Positions 9,698-22,100 of a stretch of DNA of 64,000 bases are shown in pieces. The notes beneath the pieces were generated by a model, which was given only the letters and a program-made list of their open reading frames with translations, had not been told where the DNA came from and ran no database searches. Made by a program: the position numbers and the translations under genes. The DNA is from Spisula solida (taxonomy: Eukaryota; Mollusca; Bivalvia; Venerida; Mactridae). How positions within the stretch are numbered: the stretch's first letter is position 1; the number at the start of each line of letters is the position of its first letter. The stretch spans positions 39,900,760 to 39,964,759 of the forward strand of contig OX365947.1 in the NCBI GenBank assembly GCA_947247005.1. Reading direction: 5' to 3'.

Positions 9698-9872
9698 CAG
9701 TTAATAGAGAGGTAGCGATGAGAACGTGTACGACTACGTGTACGTGTAGTTACACGTACATGTGTACGTATGCGTTGCAATTTAAATTGGCTTGCGAAAT
9801 ACAACTGGTGCGTGTAACATCACATGACAGGTGTTACACGTTGACTTTTGCAACCTCTCTAATAACTCAAAT
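9698..9872. repeat. MITE-like inverted repeat
   Basis: GTTAATAGAGAGGTAGCGAT at the left pairs with TTGCAACCTCTCTAATAAC at the right, with inner ACGTGTAC/GTTACACGTT arms. It is about 175 bp with no open frame. Confidence 0.65.
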
Positions 9873-10184
9873 ATGACAAGTAGAGCTTGGTTCCTCACAC
9901 TTCAAAGGTAGGTTGGCCATCATCACAAAATACCCCTATTGAATTTTAGTTCCGTAGGCAAACATCGTCACTAAGTCTTTTAAACACGACTATTTGGCGG
10001 TCATTTTGCAATACAAGTTTGTTTAAATAATGCTTCACTTTACTCCTACAATGTACAAAAATGATTACCACATATAAGACCTCTACCAAACCGTCTGCAA
10101 CAAAAGCTAGAACACCACATGGAGTCTTAGGCACGATCATATATTGGGTTAGAGACTTCCTATCCTCCCAGTAGGTCGTCCTAT

Positions 10185-10830
10185 AGATGGTTCCAGGTTT
10201 TCATTGCTCTTCCTCACATACATTAACGACATACCAGCCAAGACCACTTCCAAGGCAAGACTATTTGCCGATGACAGCCTCCTATACCGGACAGTGAAGA
10301 CACTGACAAGCAGACCACAGGCACACAGTTTCATAAATTTTAACAACTTATATGATATTTCATCCGAGTACCTAAGGAATTTAAATATTTAGGTATTTAA
10401 GAAGGTACTCGGAACAAATCATTTAAGTTGTTAAAATCGATGAAACCGTGTGCCTACGAAGCAAACTGAAGAACTACATTTTGTTCTAGACCGTCTTCAA
10501 GAATGGCAGAATGATTGGCAAATTACTTTCAATGCCGACAAGCGCAAAGTCATCCACATAATTTCATAAGAAATTAAGCCACTACAAACCAACTATTCCA
10601 TCAATGGTGTTCAACTATCAACTACCAACTTCCCAAAATACCTTGGCATCACCAGAGAATGATATAGATACCTTCTTGAATATCATTGGCATCACCGTCA
10701 CACCTGATCGTTCCTGGAACAGACATATTACTCGTGCTCCTCGTGCTTCTTACAGCTAGTGTACAGTGCCCATTTTTACCTTCATACCTGATCTTTCCAG
10801 GAACCAGACATACTACCTCAACAAAGAAAC
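10185..10830 (+). mobile_element. Decayed LINE reverse transcriptase fragment (jockey/CR1-like)
   Basis: Frames read LFLTYINDIP and RLFADDSLLYRTVK (10204-10310; the catalytic block FADD), then RLQEWQNDWQITFNADK near 10495 and FPKYLGIT near 10630, in correct order for a LINE RT but with shifts and stops between them. An inverted fragment at about 10325-10460 interrupts it. It is non-functional. It may belong to the same family as the RNase H piece at 19975-20438. Confidence 0.75.
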
Positions 10831-11212
10831 AAAGAATGGCCCTGAGACAGTAGATTTATGGTAATCTACTGTCTCTAAATGGCCGTAGGAAGACAAGCCA
10901 AATAAAAAGGGAGACAATCCAAGTATTGAAGTCAAAGGGAGACAAATCTGACTCCTGTACTGCAAACAAACTTGATCAAGATGTCTATTGTTTCTTTGGT
11001 CAACTTTTCTGTATTTTAAATTGTCTCCCTTAGACCGGTTTAAGGTCAAAGGGAGACAATAAAATATACAGAAATGTTGATCAAAGAAACAATAGAAATC
11101 TGGACAAAGTTTTTTTGCACTTCAAGAGTCAGATTTGTCTCCCTTTTTACTTCAATATTTGGATTGTCTCCCTTCTTATTTGGATAGTCTCCATATGGCC
11201 ATTCTTTGACCT
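10826..11212. repeat. Foldback element with GGGAGACAA arms
   Basis: CAAAGAATGGCC at the left end pairs with GGCCATTCTTTG at the right end. Inner arms AAAAAGGGAGACAATCCAA and AAAGGGAGACAAATCTGAC have inverted partners at 11120-11172, and GAAACAATAGA pairs with TCTATTGTTTC. A small second hairpin (GACAGTAGATT/AATCTACTGTC) is nested near 10845. The element is about 385 bp and has no gene. Confidence 0.75.
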
Positions 11213-11639
11213 AACATTTCTGTTATTATATCAAGAATTTAACTTCTACTTATCTATAATTGAAATATACAAATTCTATGACAGAGGTACGAGCTGCCTT
11301 GTGCGTATGCACGAAATTCAAAATCGTATAAGTTAAGAACAAACATGAATTTTAGTTTCAATGATCGCATATAAATGTTGATTAATGACAATAAACATAA
11401 TACTATTGCACAAAATAGATATTTTTTTAACTTTTTATTTTTTGCATGGTTTCATATAGTAAAAATCTTAAAAAGAAGATAATGGTGCCATAAATGCAGG
11501 AAATAGATAAAATGAACAAAATACAATCAGGTAGGTCATTAGAAAGCCATGTATGTCGAAAACGAGCCCGGTGACATATCATTTTTATGATTTCAATGTC
11601 TCTGATCATACATGTAGGATAAGTGCTCATAGTACTTTT

Positions 11640-13745
11640 AAGAGTGCTCCTAGTCTGGTACTCGCACAACATTTTTATATATCTGTTTACATTACCTCTC
11701 GGGAAGCTTTTGGTACTTCTAACAGTGGTCATACGTATACTTGTAGATATATGGTACTCTCCTGTGTTCCTGGTACTGCTTACTGTGTATACATATACTA
11801 GCAGACATACCATATCTACATGTATGTATGGTGCCTCTCAGTGACGAATGTTTCCTGGTACTGCTTACTGTGTATACATATACTAACAGACATATCATAT
11901 CTACATGTATGTATGGTGCCTCTCAGTGATGGATGTTTCCTGGTACTGCTTACTGTGTATACATATACTAACAGACATATCATATCTACATGTATGTATG
12001 GTGCCTCTCAGTGACAGATGTTTCCTGGTACTGCTTACTGTGTATACATATACTAACAGACATACCATATCTACATGTATGTATGGTGCCTCTCAGTGAC
12101 TGATGTTTCCTGGTACTGCTTACTGTGTATACCTATACTAACAGACATACCGTATCTACATGTATATATGGTGCCTCTCAGTGACGGATGTTTTCTGGTA
12201 CTTCAGTAGACATACTATAAGATATGTGTGGTACCTTTACGGGTGCTCATGGTACTTGTAACCGTTCTCATATGTAGACATACTATAAGATACAAGGTGT
12301 TTCATAATATCTGACCCCAATCCAACCGAATGCCATGAGAACATGCTTGATGAGACATACTATAAGATACAAGGTGTTTCATAATATCTGACCCCAATCC
12401 AACCGAATGCCATGAGAACATGCTTGATCTCATCTGATGTTTTCATATACCAATTAAAGCTAACATTTGGGAGTTTTATATAATATAGAACATGACTATG
12501 TTACTATCGATGCAACCGGGGAATTCAGATTCTTGTAAAACGTCATTTTCGATAAATGTCAAATTGACGTCCAAATTGATTTTGTTTCCCAAGTTAAATA
12601 GCTTGTAAAGTATGGCATGATCTAAGTAGTTTTAAAATGGTTATAAGCACAATTATATATTGATTTGAAAGTTTCATCCATTTGTGATAACCTTGAAACT
12701 TATGAGTATTACAGTTGCTTTTGTTACCAGTTGCTAGACGATGAAAGAACCTATCACATAAGTACTATTTCGCTTTTAACCAAGTAAACATGTGACTGTG
12801 TTTTGATGATTATTATTCTTTCTAAATTATTGTTTTAAACTCATCTATTGCATATGGTGTTCATTGTAGAAAATATACTTCAAAACAGTGAAATTAAAAC
12901 AATAATTTATATTGTAGACAGAAAAATAATAAAAACCAGTCTCTACTTGGTTATAAACGGGAATTACTTTTTGTGTTAGGTTCTTTTGCTACCTAGCAAC
13001 TGGTAACCAAAGCAACTGTAACATTTAATATATTTTACATTGTTGCATACATATGAAACTTTGGATTTGATATACTAGTAATATTTTGTTTAATAACACT
13101 ATTGACCTGGTTACATTGTGCACTACTTTACAAGCTAACTAATTAAACTCTGGAACAAATTCAATTTGGACGTCAATTTGACATTTATCGCAAAAATGAC
13201 GTTTTTCAAGAATTTAAATTCCTGTCTTGCATCAATAGTAACATCACCATGTTATATATTGAATAAAACTCCCAAATGTTAGCTTTCCATTGGTATTTAC
13301 AAACATCAGATACGATTAAGCATGTTCATATGGTATTCGGTTGTAATGGGGTCAGATATTATGAAACACCCTGTAGGTGTGTTACCTCTATGGGTGCTCC
13401 TAGTACTTCTGTGTTCCAATACTTGTAGACATACTATATGACATGTGTGACACATGTACGGGTTTTTAGACATACTTTAAGATATAAGTGGTACCTCTAT
13501 GAATGTTAATGGTACTTTTAATCTGCTCCTATACTTGCAGGCATAATATCTATGTATGGTGTCCATACAGGTGCAACTGGTTCACTGTTTGTTTGTGTTC
13601 ACATATAGGCCAATGACCTCGAATTTGATGGCATCCTGGTTACAGTTCTGATAGTGCTCCTATAGTTGCAGAAATACTATATGTATGGCATTCCATGGGT
13701 GTTCCTGGTATTTTAATAGCTTCCATGTACCAGTAGTCACTGAGG
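11640..13745 (+). repeat. Degenerate ~85-bp minisatellite, split by a foldback element
   Basis: The regular core (11790-12205) has about five 85-base copies with TTTCCTGGTACTGCTTACTG, TGTATACATATACTAACAGA, CATATCATATCTACATGTAT and GGTGCCTCTCAGTGA. Decayed relatives (GGTACTTCTAACAGTGG, GACATACTATAAGATA, GTGGTACCTCTATG) extend from 11640 to 12290 and resume from 13376 to about 13745, so one array was interrupted by the insertion at about 12290-13375. Short overlapping open frames here are repeat artefacts. Confidence 0.8.
12291..13376. mobile_element. 1.1-kb foldback element with long inverted arms
   Basis: AGGTGTTTCATAATATCTGA at the left has its inverted partner TCAGATATTATGAAACACC at 13352-13372. 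Pairing continues inward almost to the centre (about 12840): TTTGGGAGTTTTATA, AACGTCATTTTCG, ATAAATGTCAAATTGACGTC and GTTACCAGTTGCTAG all have partners in reverse order on the right. About 77 bases at the left end, including flank, are duplicated (12276 and 12353). No open frame is seen, so it is non-autonomous. Confidence 0.85.
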
Positions 13746-13763
13746 GAGTGGTTATTGTCTATA

Positions 13764-14399
13764 AACAAGATGACTAGTTCGCTCACCTGTCAGAGTAGTG
13801 TAGGCCCCTATGGTAACCAAGGTATTTGTGATAATATACAAGATTTTCATATCATTTGAACCTGTGACCTTCCATTTCTTGACCTTAGATAACCCATATT
13901 CAAACTCGACCTAGATTGCAAATAGACAAATATTCTGACCAATTTTCACAAAGATTTACCTATGATTTGACATAGTGGCCTAGCCAGTTTTCATATCAAA
14001 CTCAATATAGACTTTTTTAAATAACCATTGAAACCAAGTGTTATAAAGATTTGTGTGACCTGTAGAGTCCACTTAAGGTTTATCTATGATGTGACCTGGA
14101 GACCTAACTTTTGACCCATAAGGCAACATATTGATCTTGACCTAGATTGTGTTGAGATTATCAGTGTGCCCCAAAATCCACTCACTACACTCGGTTTATC
14201 AAAGACTTTTAACTAAGTGACTACTATAGTTTTACGACCAAATCTCAACCTAGATTTGTGGAGGTGATGATTGTGACCAAGTTTCATGAGATTAGGTCAA
14301 CATTGTGACATTGTTCACACAAGCAATTAAGGACGACAGGCAGATGAAGAGCGTGTGATCACAAAAGCTCACCTTCTCACTTTGTGACAGGTGAGCTAA
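13764..14399 (-). mobile_element. Hairpin-ended repeat element, copy 3
   Basis: In reverse orientation it starts with AACAAGATGACTAGTTCGCT and CACCTGTCAGAGTAGTG and ends in the hairpin GCTCACCTTCTCACTTTGTG with ACAGGTGAGCTAA. It has about three degraded GGTCAC monomers. The GGGCCC palindrome is mutated in this copy. Confidence 0.8.
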
Positions 14400-17300
14400 C
14401 AAGACAGATTTTCACTACAGTAATGAAAGGTTTTCAAATGTGAAAGTTCGGCCATTTCGGTTTGTCTCCGGTAGTGCATAAAGGCCGAGGTGATCAGAAT
14501 GGAAAGGCTTTGTCAGTCTAAAGAGGAAGTGAATGGCCATCTCCAGAAGGGATTTTTTCTCCCTGGATCAAATGATAAGACATTAACACATTGTAAGAAC
14601 GATTTTTATTTTAACAGCTCACTACAAAAAAGGACGCCTGCATCACAGATTTCTTATGCATAATGGGAAAAAAATAAAACAAAAAATAAAAATCACAGTC
14701 AATGTTGGACGGCATATTTGATAAATATCAATCATTTTATTAAAAATATAAAAAAAATTTTTAAAGGAAAAGTGACCATTAAATATAAACAACTTCTTTG
14801 AAATAAGACATTGATCATCATATTATCATGGCGCATTATTTGCATTAAAAAAATAAATCATTTACAATATAACAATTTATTTGCAATTGAAAATTGATCA
14901 CAAAATAAAAATCATTTGCACTGGAAATTGATCAATCATTATTATAATTGGAAATTCATTATATTTTAAACGTCAAAATTTGTTTTAAAAACTTGATGAT
15001 CAATATCTGTTTAAAAAATCATTATCGGCATTGGAAAGTTGATCATTATAAATGAAAGTTATAATTTGCACAGGACAATTGATCATAAGCATCCACATAG
15101 CTTATGTGCATAATTTTATAAATATATCGAAGAATTACCATTAGATTGTTTTACTTTCTATGACGAGGCCAGAAAACTGGAGAAACTAATAAAGAGAAAA
15201 AACATTGATTCACAATATATGGGTGCCATGACATAATCTGGAAATTATAAAAAAAATATCTCATAATGAAAAATTATTTATTATACTTTATTATCACATT
15301 AGAAATGTTTAAAATTGTACTGCTAGCTAGGTGAACAAAAAAATTACTGCTTTTATCTTTGCCAAAATTAGCGTCATTTTGTTAGTACATTTTATTAACA
15401 TAGTTATTATGCAAACAATACTGGCTTCGTGTACTGATATATAGACACCAGGTATGGTATAATTTCACCACTGAACTTGCTACCGACAATTTGAACGCCA
15501 GATGTTTGTTTATGGTGCTAAGCAATGGTATGTTAATACCGCGAGAATAGCTTAACATAGTTTTCGAAAAAAACACAAAAAGTTTTCATCAGCCATTATT
15601 TAGATATAAAAGTCATAAATTTTGGACACATAAAATATTTCAAAAAAATATTTCTACAAATTTATAAAGAATATTCAATAAATTGTGTATATAATAAATG
15701 TATAAATATGGACGGAAATATTACATATATTTGATTAGAGCAGAACCACAGTACAGATTCAACAGAACAATAACAAGCCCTATGCAGTCATCAGTTCAGA
15801 TATGTTATATCTGATATGAAGATTTTTGTTTTAACTGAATAGTGGGATGGTTAGAAAAAAGGTTAACTGTTTAATCAACATACAAATGAGTCTGACTATT
15901 TTATTATCAAACTTGCCATTTTTACCTTCATGAGTCCCCTGTTGTGCCATGTAAAGGCCATGTTATGTATGAATCATAGTTTAAAATTATTGACCATTGA
16001 AAGTAAAGCTTCGACATTCTGAACTGACGAATTGTCGTCAATACAATTTTACCAACATGAATAAAAAAATATAAAAGACACTACATGGTTGCCATAAGAA
16101 CACAGAATATACCTCGAATACCAAGTTCATAGTTTTTTAACACCTTTTTGCCCCTCTTGTTTGTTTCTAAAAAGAGTTCAATACTACAAATATTACTTTA
16201 CCATATGCAATGTCTTTCTGTAAGTTTAACCCTTTCTTATTCTTTTACTTAAATATACTTGGTCCCACCTGTATCTAGGGTCCCTGGTCCCACAAAATTA
16301 CCCCTTTGATTACGGAAACAATGTGTAATATTTGACAGATGTAAGTTACTAGTCATACTAGGTTTTATCCCCCCTTTCCGCCCCCACCCCCCTGTCTGGT
16401 TTTGTCGCCATTTTTCATACAAGCGAACCAATTTCCCTGTGTTTCATTATTAACTGGTACTTTCTCATTCTTCTTGTTGCAAGAAACTCGCAACTTTTGT
16501 TGAGTACATGTCACAGTATGGAACGTGCCAGTGCTATGGCAGAACCCTGTTCCTCTGGGTAATTGTCAACAGCACACAGAGATCCTGGGAGCTACCGGTA
16601 TTCATTTGCATTTATCCAGCATATTTAAAAACTTGTCAAACGATTGAATATATTTTCGCTGGCTTAAAATTCTTTTTATTCTTGTTACTATGACAACCAT
16701 GTAATAATATACACACATTATACAACAAATATGATATAGAAGTTAAGGCACACAAAAATGAATTAAAAATAATATTAAATATACAAAGATACACATGTTA
16801 ACTATTCGGTTTGTTCCCTTTTGTTTTTATCATGAATAATAAATTTAATTATCAATTTAAATTTGGACATTGCATTGCAAAATGAAAGTTTAAAAATATG
16901 CTTTTTGTCATTTTTTAATTACCTTTTACAAACAGAAAGCTGATTCAACTTCATATTACTCATTTAAATTTTTCTCAAGCACTATGATCACCAAAGTAAT
17001 ATTTTTTGATTATCAGGTGATATTTATTTCAATAAAAGTACTTAAAACATAGTAAATATATTTCCTGATTTGTAAATTAAGCATCTTTTTTATGGGATCA
17101 AATATACAAATGACAATATCTACATTATAATTATAAAAAAATCACACATAATAAAAATATATTTTTCTTTCTTTTTTTAAATAATTTTATAGTTTTTTTT
17201 ATACTGATTGACTATGCTATATATGTACATGTATAACAAATGACAGTAAAAAACAAGTGACTCTTAAATCCTTAGTTTTCATTATACTAGTAGATACTAA

Positions 17301-17560
17301 TTTAAGTATTTTTTTTCTGAAAATGTAGAAATTCTTGTTCAATATTTCATTGAATATTTGATTCTTGTAAATTGTTGGAATAGAAATGTATGAAAAAACT
17401 CAAAACCATGGATACAAAAAAACTTATAAATAAAGTAATTATCAGAGTCAATATCTCATTAATAAGTTCATCAAATGATGGTATTGATTCTACTAACTGA
17501 CTCTCTGTCTAGGATGTACAGATAGACATCTATTTGTCCATACCATTGCATTATATATAA
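14400..17560. other. 3.2 kb of AT-rich intergenic DNA, no gene seen
   Basis: Runs of A and T, many TTGATCA-like words near 14800-15070 and no open frame with coding character. I find nothing that I can support as an exon, RNA gene or mobile element. The ORF at 16508-16693 (plus) and the one at 15382-15576 (minus) are short and lack family features. Confidence 0.55.
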
Positions 17561-17569
17561 TTTCAGCAT

Positions 17570-18460
17570 AAATCATATTACTAGTTAGATGTTACATGAA
17601 ACTGCAGCAACGAGCTACTTTCTGATGTCATCAAATTTAAAAAAAGAGCTGCTAGAATAATCTTAGACAAAAGTTTTGACACACCCTCAAATGAATTATT
17701 TAAAGAACTCAATTGGATGTTCTTTGACCAACGTATTAAGTACAAAAAAGCAATACTCATGTATAAATCTATAAATGAACCAACCTTTCCAGTGTATATG
17801 ACAAATAAATTCCAAACATTAAGTGATAGACATAACCTAAACCTTAGATCTGTACAAGATGCAAAGCTTATTATACCAAAACCTAAAACAGAACTCTTCA
17901 GAAAATCTTTTGCTTACTCTGGTCCAAAAATATGGAATGACATACCAATACATATTCGAAATGCAGAAAGTCAAAGTAAATTTCAATCTGCTTACATCAA
18001 ATGGCAATTCTCCAATTAAAATAACAGTCAATCAAGAATTTAAAAGGAATTACTCCTGAAAATAACTATGATATTATAGATAGTTTACTACTATCTTTTA
18101 ACTATCCCTTACTCTTACTCTACAATGATAAATTATGTATTATATGAAATCTCTTGTGCATGATGTATCATTATATATTGTTTCTTTTACATATTGTTTT
18201 GTCAAGAACTGAATATTATATCATGATAAAACCATTAATGATCTAAAATTACTTTCTTAAACACATCTGATCTTTATTACTATGATGTTTGTGTATATAT
18301 GTCTTGTATGTTTTACTGTATATTCTTATGTTATTTCATATTTTACTGTATATTCTTATGCTATTTGCAAATGTTGAGGCCCACATGGAAGATCGGGAAA
18401 CCGAATGTGTCAGCCTCGTTAAATACAGACGTTACTTACTTACTTACTTACTTACATTAC
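17570..18460 (+). mobile_element. LINE 3' end: C-terminal ORF2 fragment, 3' UTR and TTAC tail
   Basis: From about 17600 the frame reads as the C-terminal end of a non-LTR ORF2 (RAARIILDKS, TPSNELFKELNW, then 17717-18019 with YKKAILMYKS, PKPKTELFRKSFAYSGPKIW and a stop at 18017-18019). This is the usual region after the reverse transcriptase. A 3' UTR of about 430 bases ends in TTGAGGCCCACATGGAAGAT, CAGCCTCGTTAAATA and the microsatellite (TTAC)n at 18432-18456. The 5' part is missing, as in most LINE copies. The last 87 bases recur at 30349-30435. Confidence 0.8.
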
Positions 18461-18540
18461 AAAATTATGTCACATTCACATGATTTACAAACTTTTCCCC
18501 TGATTTTCTGTTGTCAAAGTTCATAAATTATTCGTCACTT

Positions 18541-18546
18541 TTTATT
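18541..18546 (-). terminator. Candidate polyadenylation signal of the fibrocystin-L gene
   Basis: TTTATT on the plus strand is AATAAA on the minus strand, about 365 bases after the minus-strand stop at 18908-18910. It is the nearest clear match I see. Confidence 0.4.
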
Positions 18547-18907
18547 TGAATTTCGTTTTTTCAAGGCCAAGCAACCGAAACTTCTAACTACGTGATCATC
18601 ACCCAGTGTCAATTGTCTTAGTAACAGGACATATTCTATTTTTTGAAAAACATGATAAATTGTCAGATTTCAATTTTGGACAATTTCCTGCCATTTAATA
18701 TTCTTGGATGACCAATTTAGTGATTTCTGTAACAGGTAATCTGCCGAATTGAAGGAAAAATGTTTTTAAAATTGGAAAAAAACTTTGATAGGCTGTTACA
18801 TGCAGCAGGTTATTGATTGTCTTAAAGCCTTTAAAAAGGGTCAGGGTGGTATAAAAATATAGGGAGCTGTAAGGGGTTGATAATCTAGAAAGTTTGTTTA
18901 TATCGGT

Positions 18908-19131
18908 CTAACGTCCGGTTGGTGTCAAACTGGAGGAAGCTCGGGCACCCATCTCTAGATCTGGGGGCAGTGGAGACTTGCGCACATCCAGGTAACCAGG
19001 TGAGTCATCATACAGTGTTCCAACAGGTGGGATACTTTCTGTTTGGTTGATGCCTATTGTTGTTTTCTGCTTGTAGAATATGTCATTTACCTTCTGGTTG
19101 GGTCCAGCTAGGAAAACCGTCCTTCCATTAT
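18908..19131 (-). CDS. PKHD1L1: Fibrocystin-L exon 22 (cytoplasmic tail, stop)
   Basis: The terminal exon follows the acceptor TTTGTTTAAAG and is entered in phase 1, completing an Asp codon. It gives 74 tail residues and ends in TAG (18908-18910 on the plus strand as CTA). It contains PPVGTLYDDSPGYLDV, two tyrosines in acidic/proline context, and a Ser/Thr-rich end. No transmembrane or enzymatic feature is seen. Confidence 0.85.
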
Positions 19132-22100
19132 CTTTAAACAAAGAAACAAACAAATGACGTTAATAATGTAGATAGGGGATTACATAAATGTTTGTAGATA
19201 AGTTACCACACTATTACTCAAATATTTCGACCAAAAGGTCTTTTCAAGAGTTCTTAAATGTCTTTTTCGAAAGTTCTTAGCTCTTGAAAAAGACCTTTAG
19301 GTCGAAATATTTGAGTATAAGATTGGCACTTATCTATAAACACAAATATTAAAACAAATATAGAAGTTAAATGGAGATCTGAATATATATCAACACATAT
19401 AAACTTTAACACAAAATAAACCATATAATGCTTAATATAATTATATATCACCACAAACCCTAAATATGTGACTAACTTTAATTGGTGAATATTTTACAAA
19501 ATATATTTTCATTGGCAGATCAACTTCAAACTTATAGTCCATTTAATCATATAATGAGAACAGACTATTAAAATATCTGTCTAAATAATCATATAGTAAC
19601 ATTTATTTATGATATTTGTCAGTTTTAATACTTAATGCAGATCTTCGATACAATTTAGTTTTGATGTAAAATCTAATTGCACTCACATGGCAAATCATGT
19701 AATATGTACTACTAAAAGTAGTAGAGCATAGTTACCCAGAACATCATAATATGTACACTACACAACAAAGGCAACTTATACATGTATTTATCACAGTTAA
19801 TAAAGTAATTAAAATAACAATAATAATTAAGGATAAATATGTGTATAATATAAACAAAGCTGAGAAGCATGAGATAACAAGAGATGTTTGTAAAACATGT
19901 ATGCCCACATGGCAGCCCAATAGTCAGAAATGATAAAAGCCTCAAATACCTTGACCTACTGACCTCAAAATCAACAGAGGTCATCTCCAGTGGTTCGAGC
20001 ACACTATGGAGTGGCAGACAACGAAGAAGCTGGCCAACTAGCCAAGCGAGGTGCTCAGTCAGAGCAACCACCTGAGCAAGCAAGTTAAAGGAGAAAATCC
20101 CCATCATCAAGTCACTTACTAGGCCGAGACTAGAGGCAGATGCATATCATCTCCTAAGCAGGGCACAGTAAGTGGTAATGGTCAGACTCCGGTCTGGATA
20201 CATCCCGACTCAATGTACACATGCACAAGAAGTACAGACTGGCCCCGTTACCGACATGTTCATGTGGCACGGAAGACGAGACAGCAGAACATATCCTCCC
20301 AATATAATAAATGTCACGACCAGAAGCGAGATGTGAAGTGGCCTCAAGAAACAACCCTCCACCAGAAGCTTTATGGAAACGTTGATGACCTGAGAAGAAC
20401 CACATCCTTCCTCGCAGATACTGGCGTGATCGTGTAGCGTAACAATATACCCCCTTATCATTGTTTGTTTGCATAGGACTACAACAATAGTAAGTTCATG
20501 GTCATTATAGGTTATTTTTCATGGCAGATTGGTCAATGATTTCTGATGAGGGAAGAGACACCTCTGTTATCCATGTAATCTTGGTGCAATATCCTATTAA
20601 ACTCTTTCAGAATTGACTCTTTCGTTTAAATGTGCCCGATGAACAGCACCTGTACACGTGAGACTACCTCTGGGTTTCTTACCAGTTCATCTCAAGGAAA
20701 CACACAAGCGCATTTCAGAAATGAGCAAGTGCCCTGGTCAAGAATAGAACCAGGGATCTGTCAATCTGTAGTGAAAGGTGTTCAGATCACCACTCGACCA
20801 CCACGCCACCACATCCACCTTAACAGAAAGGGGTATCTAACTACTAGTAGATATTGTTTGAGTAAAAAACTGCTAGAAATACATTGACTGGCTGATATGC
20901 AGGTACTCTGCTGATTCACACTTGACGTGCACAATGAATATATACAACATGTATAGTCCATTTAATCAGATCTGTCACTTGTATACAACCACTGCAATAT
21001 GATAACATTGTATTTTTATTGTTTTGAGCATTTAAAAAAAGGTATTGAAGACCAATTGAATACCTTATTCACTAAGCCAAATACTAATACACAAAATATC
21101 TATCAAAATAATACATTATAGGTAAATATTTAACCTTGGTAGGTCAAATGGGGGGGGGGGGGGAATTTACTATATAAACTATACTGGTAAAAGTACATAA
21201 ACATGCATAACCTAGATATTTGCCTATAATAAGAGAAAGTGCAATGTTTATATACACAATGTTATGTATACAGATGACTGACCTGATTAAACAAGTTATA
21301 ATATTACAGAATAAAGTTGCATAATATGAGTTATACATGTACATGGTTATAGTGAATCATGGGATTACAAAACACTCTTCCACCAGACCAGATGGTATTT
21401 TGCCATAATAATATCTCATTGTTAACAATGAGTATTAAATTTTATTTGCTGAGAGCATATCATGTGATCTGCTAAGCCACTTTGATTGGTAGAGAGCATA
21501 CCGGTGTCATGTGATCTGCTTACCCACTTTGATTAGTTGAGAGCATATCATGTGATCTATTAACCAACTTCGATTGGTTGAGAGCATATCATGTGATCTG
21601 CTTAGCCACTTTGATTGGTTGAGAGTGTATCATGTTATCTGCTAACCTACTTTGATTGGTTGAGAGCTTATCATGTGATGGACTCTTCAGATGCAAGAAC
21701 TCACGATCACCAGGACTCAGTCATGCCAAATTTAAGTTTAAAGAGATAGAATCAACACTTATAATATCCTTTATTAATATAGTTATGTACTACAAATCAT
21801 GCAAGCTCATAGATTTTGCTAAGAATATATTTACATGTACGTAGAAACAAGCATGATTATTCATTATTCATGAGGCATGATCAATAGATACCCAAAAATG
21901 AAAAATCTATAAATATTTAAACCGACTTAGTTTCAGCATTATTATAAATATTTCAGTAAGTCCCTTTTCCATGCCAGGGATTGAACCCACAACCTCTGGA
22001 TTGACAGCCCCAGTGCTTTACCACTGAGCTATCGCCGCTGTATGAAACTGAACTACCTGTATAACAATAGATCTAGAACTAACATACAGGCCAGACAATT

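Noticed and set aside
11427..11813. 128-codon minus frame
   Set aside because: Low-complexity AT-rich sequence overlapping the minisatellite, no recognisable domain, and overlapping frames on the other strand of similar length.
21961..22040. A minus-strand tRNA with GTC anticodon
   Set aside because: The anticodon loop has eight bases and the acceptor and T stems mispair. SINE head is the simpler reading.
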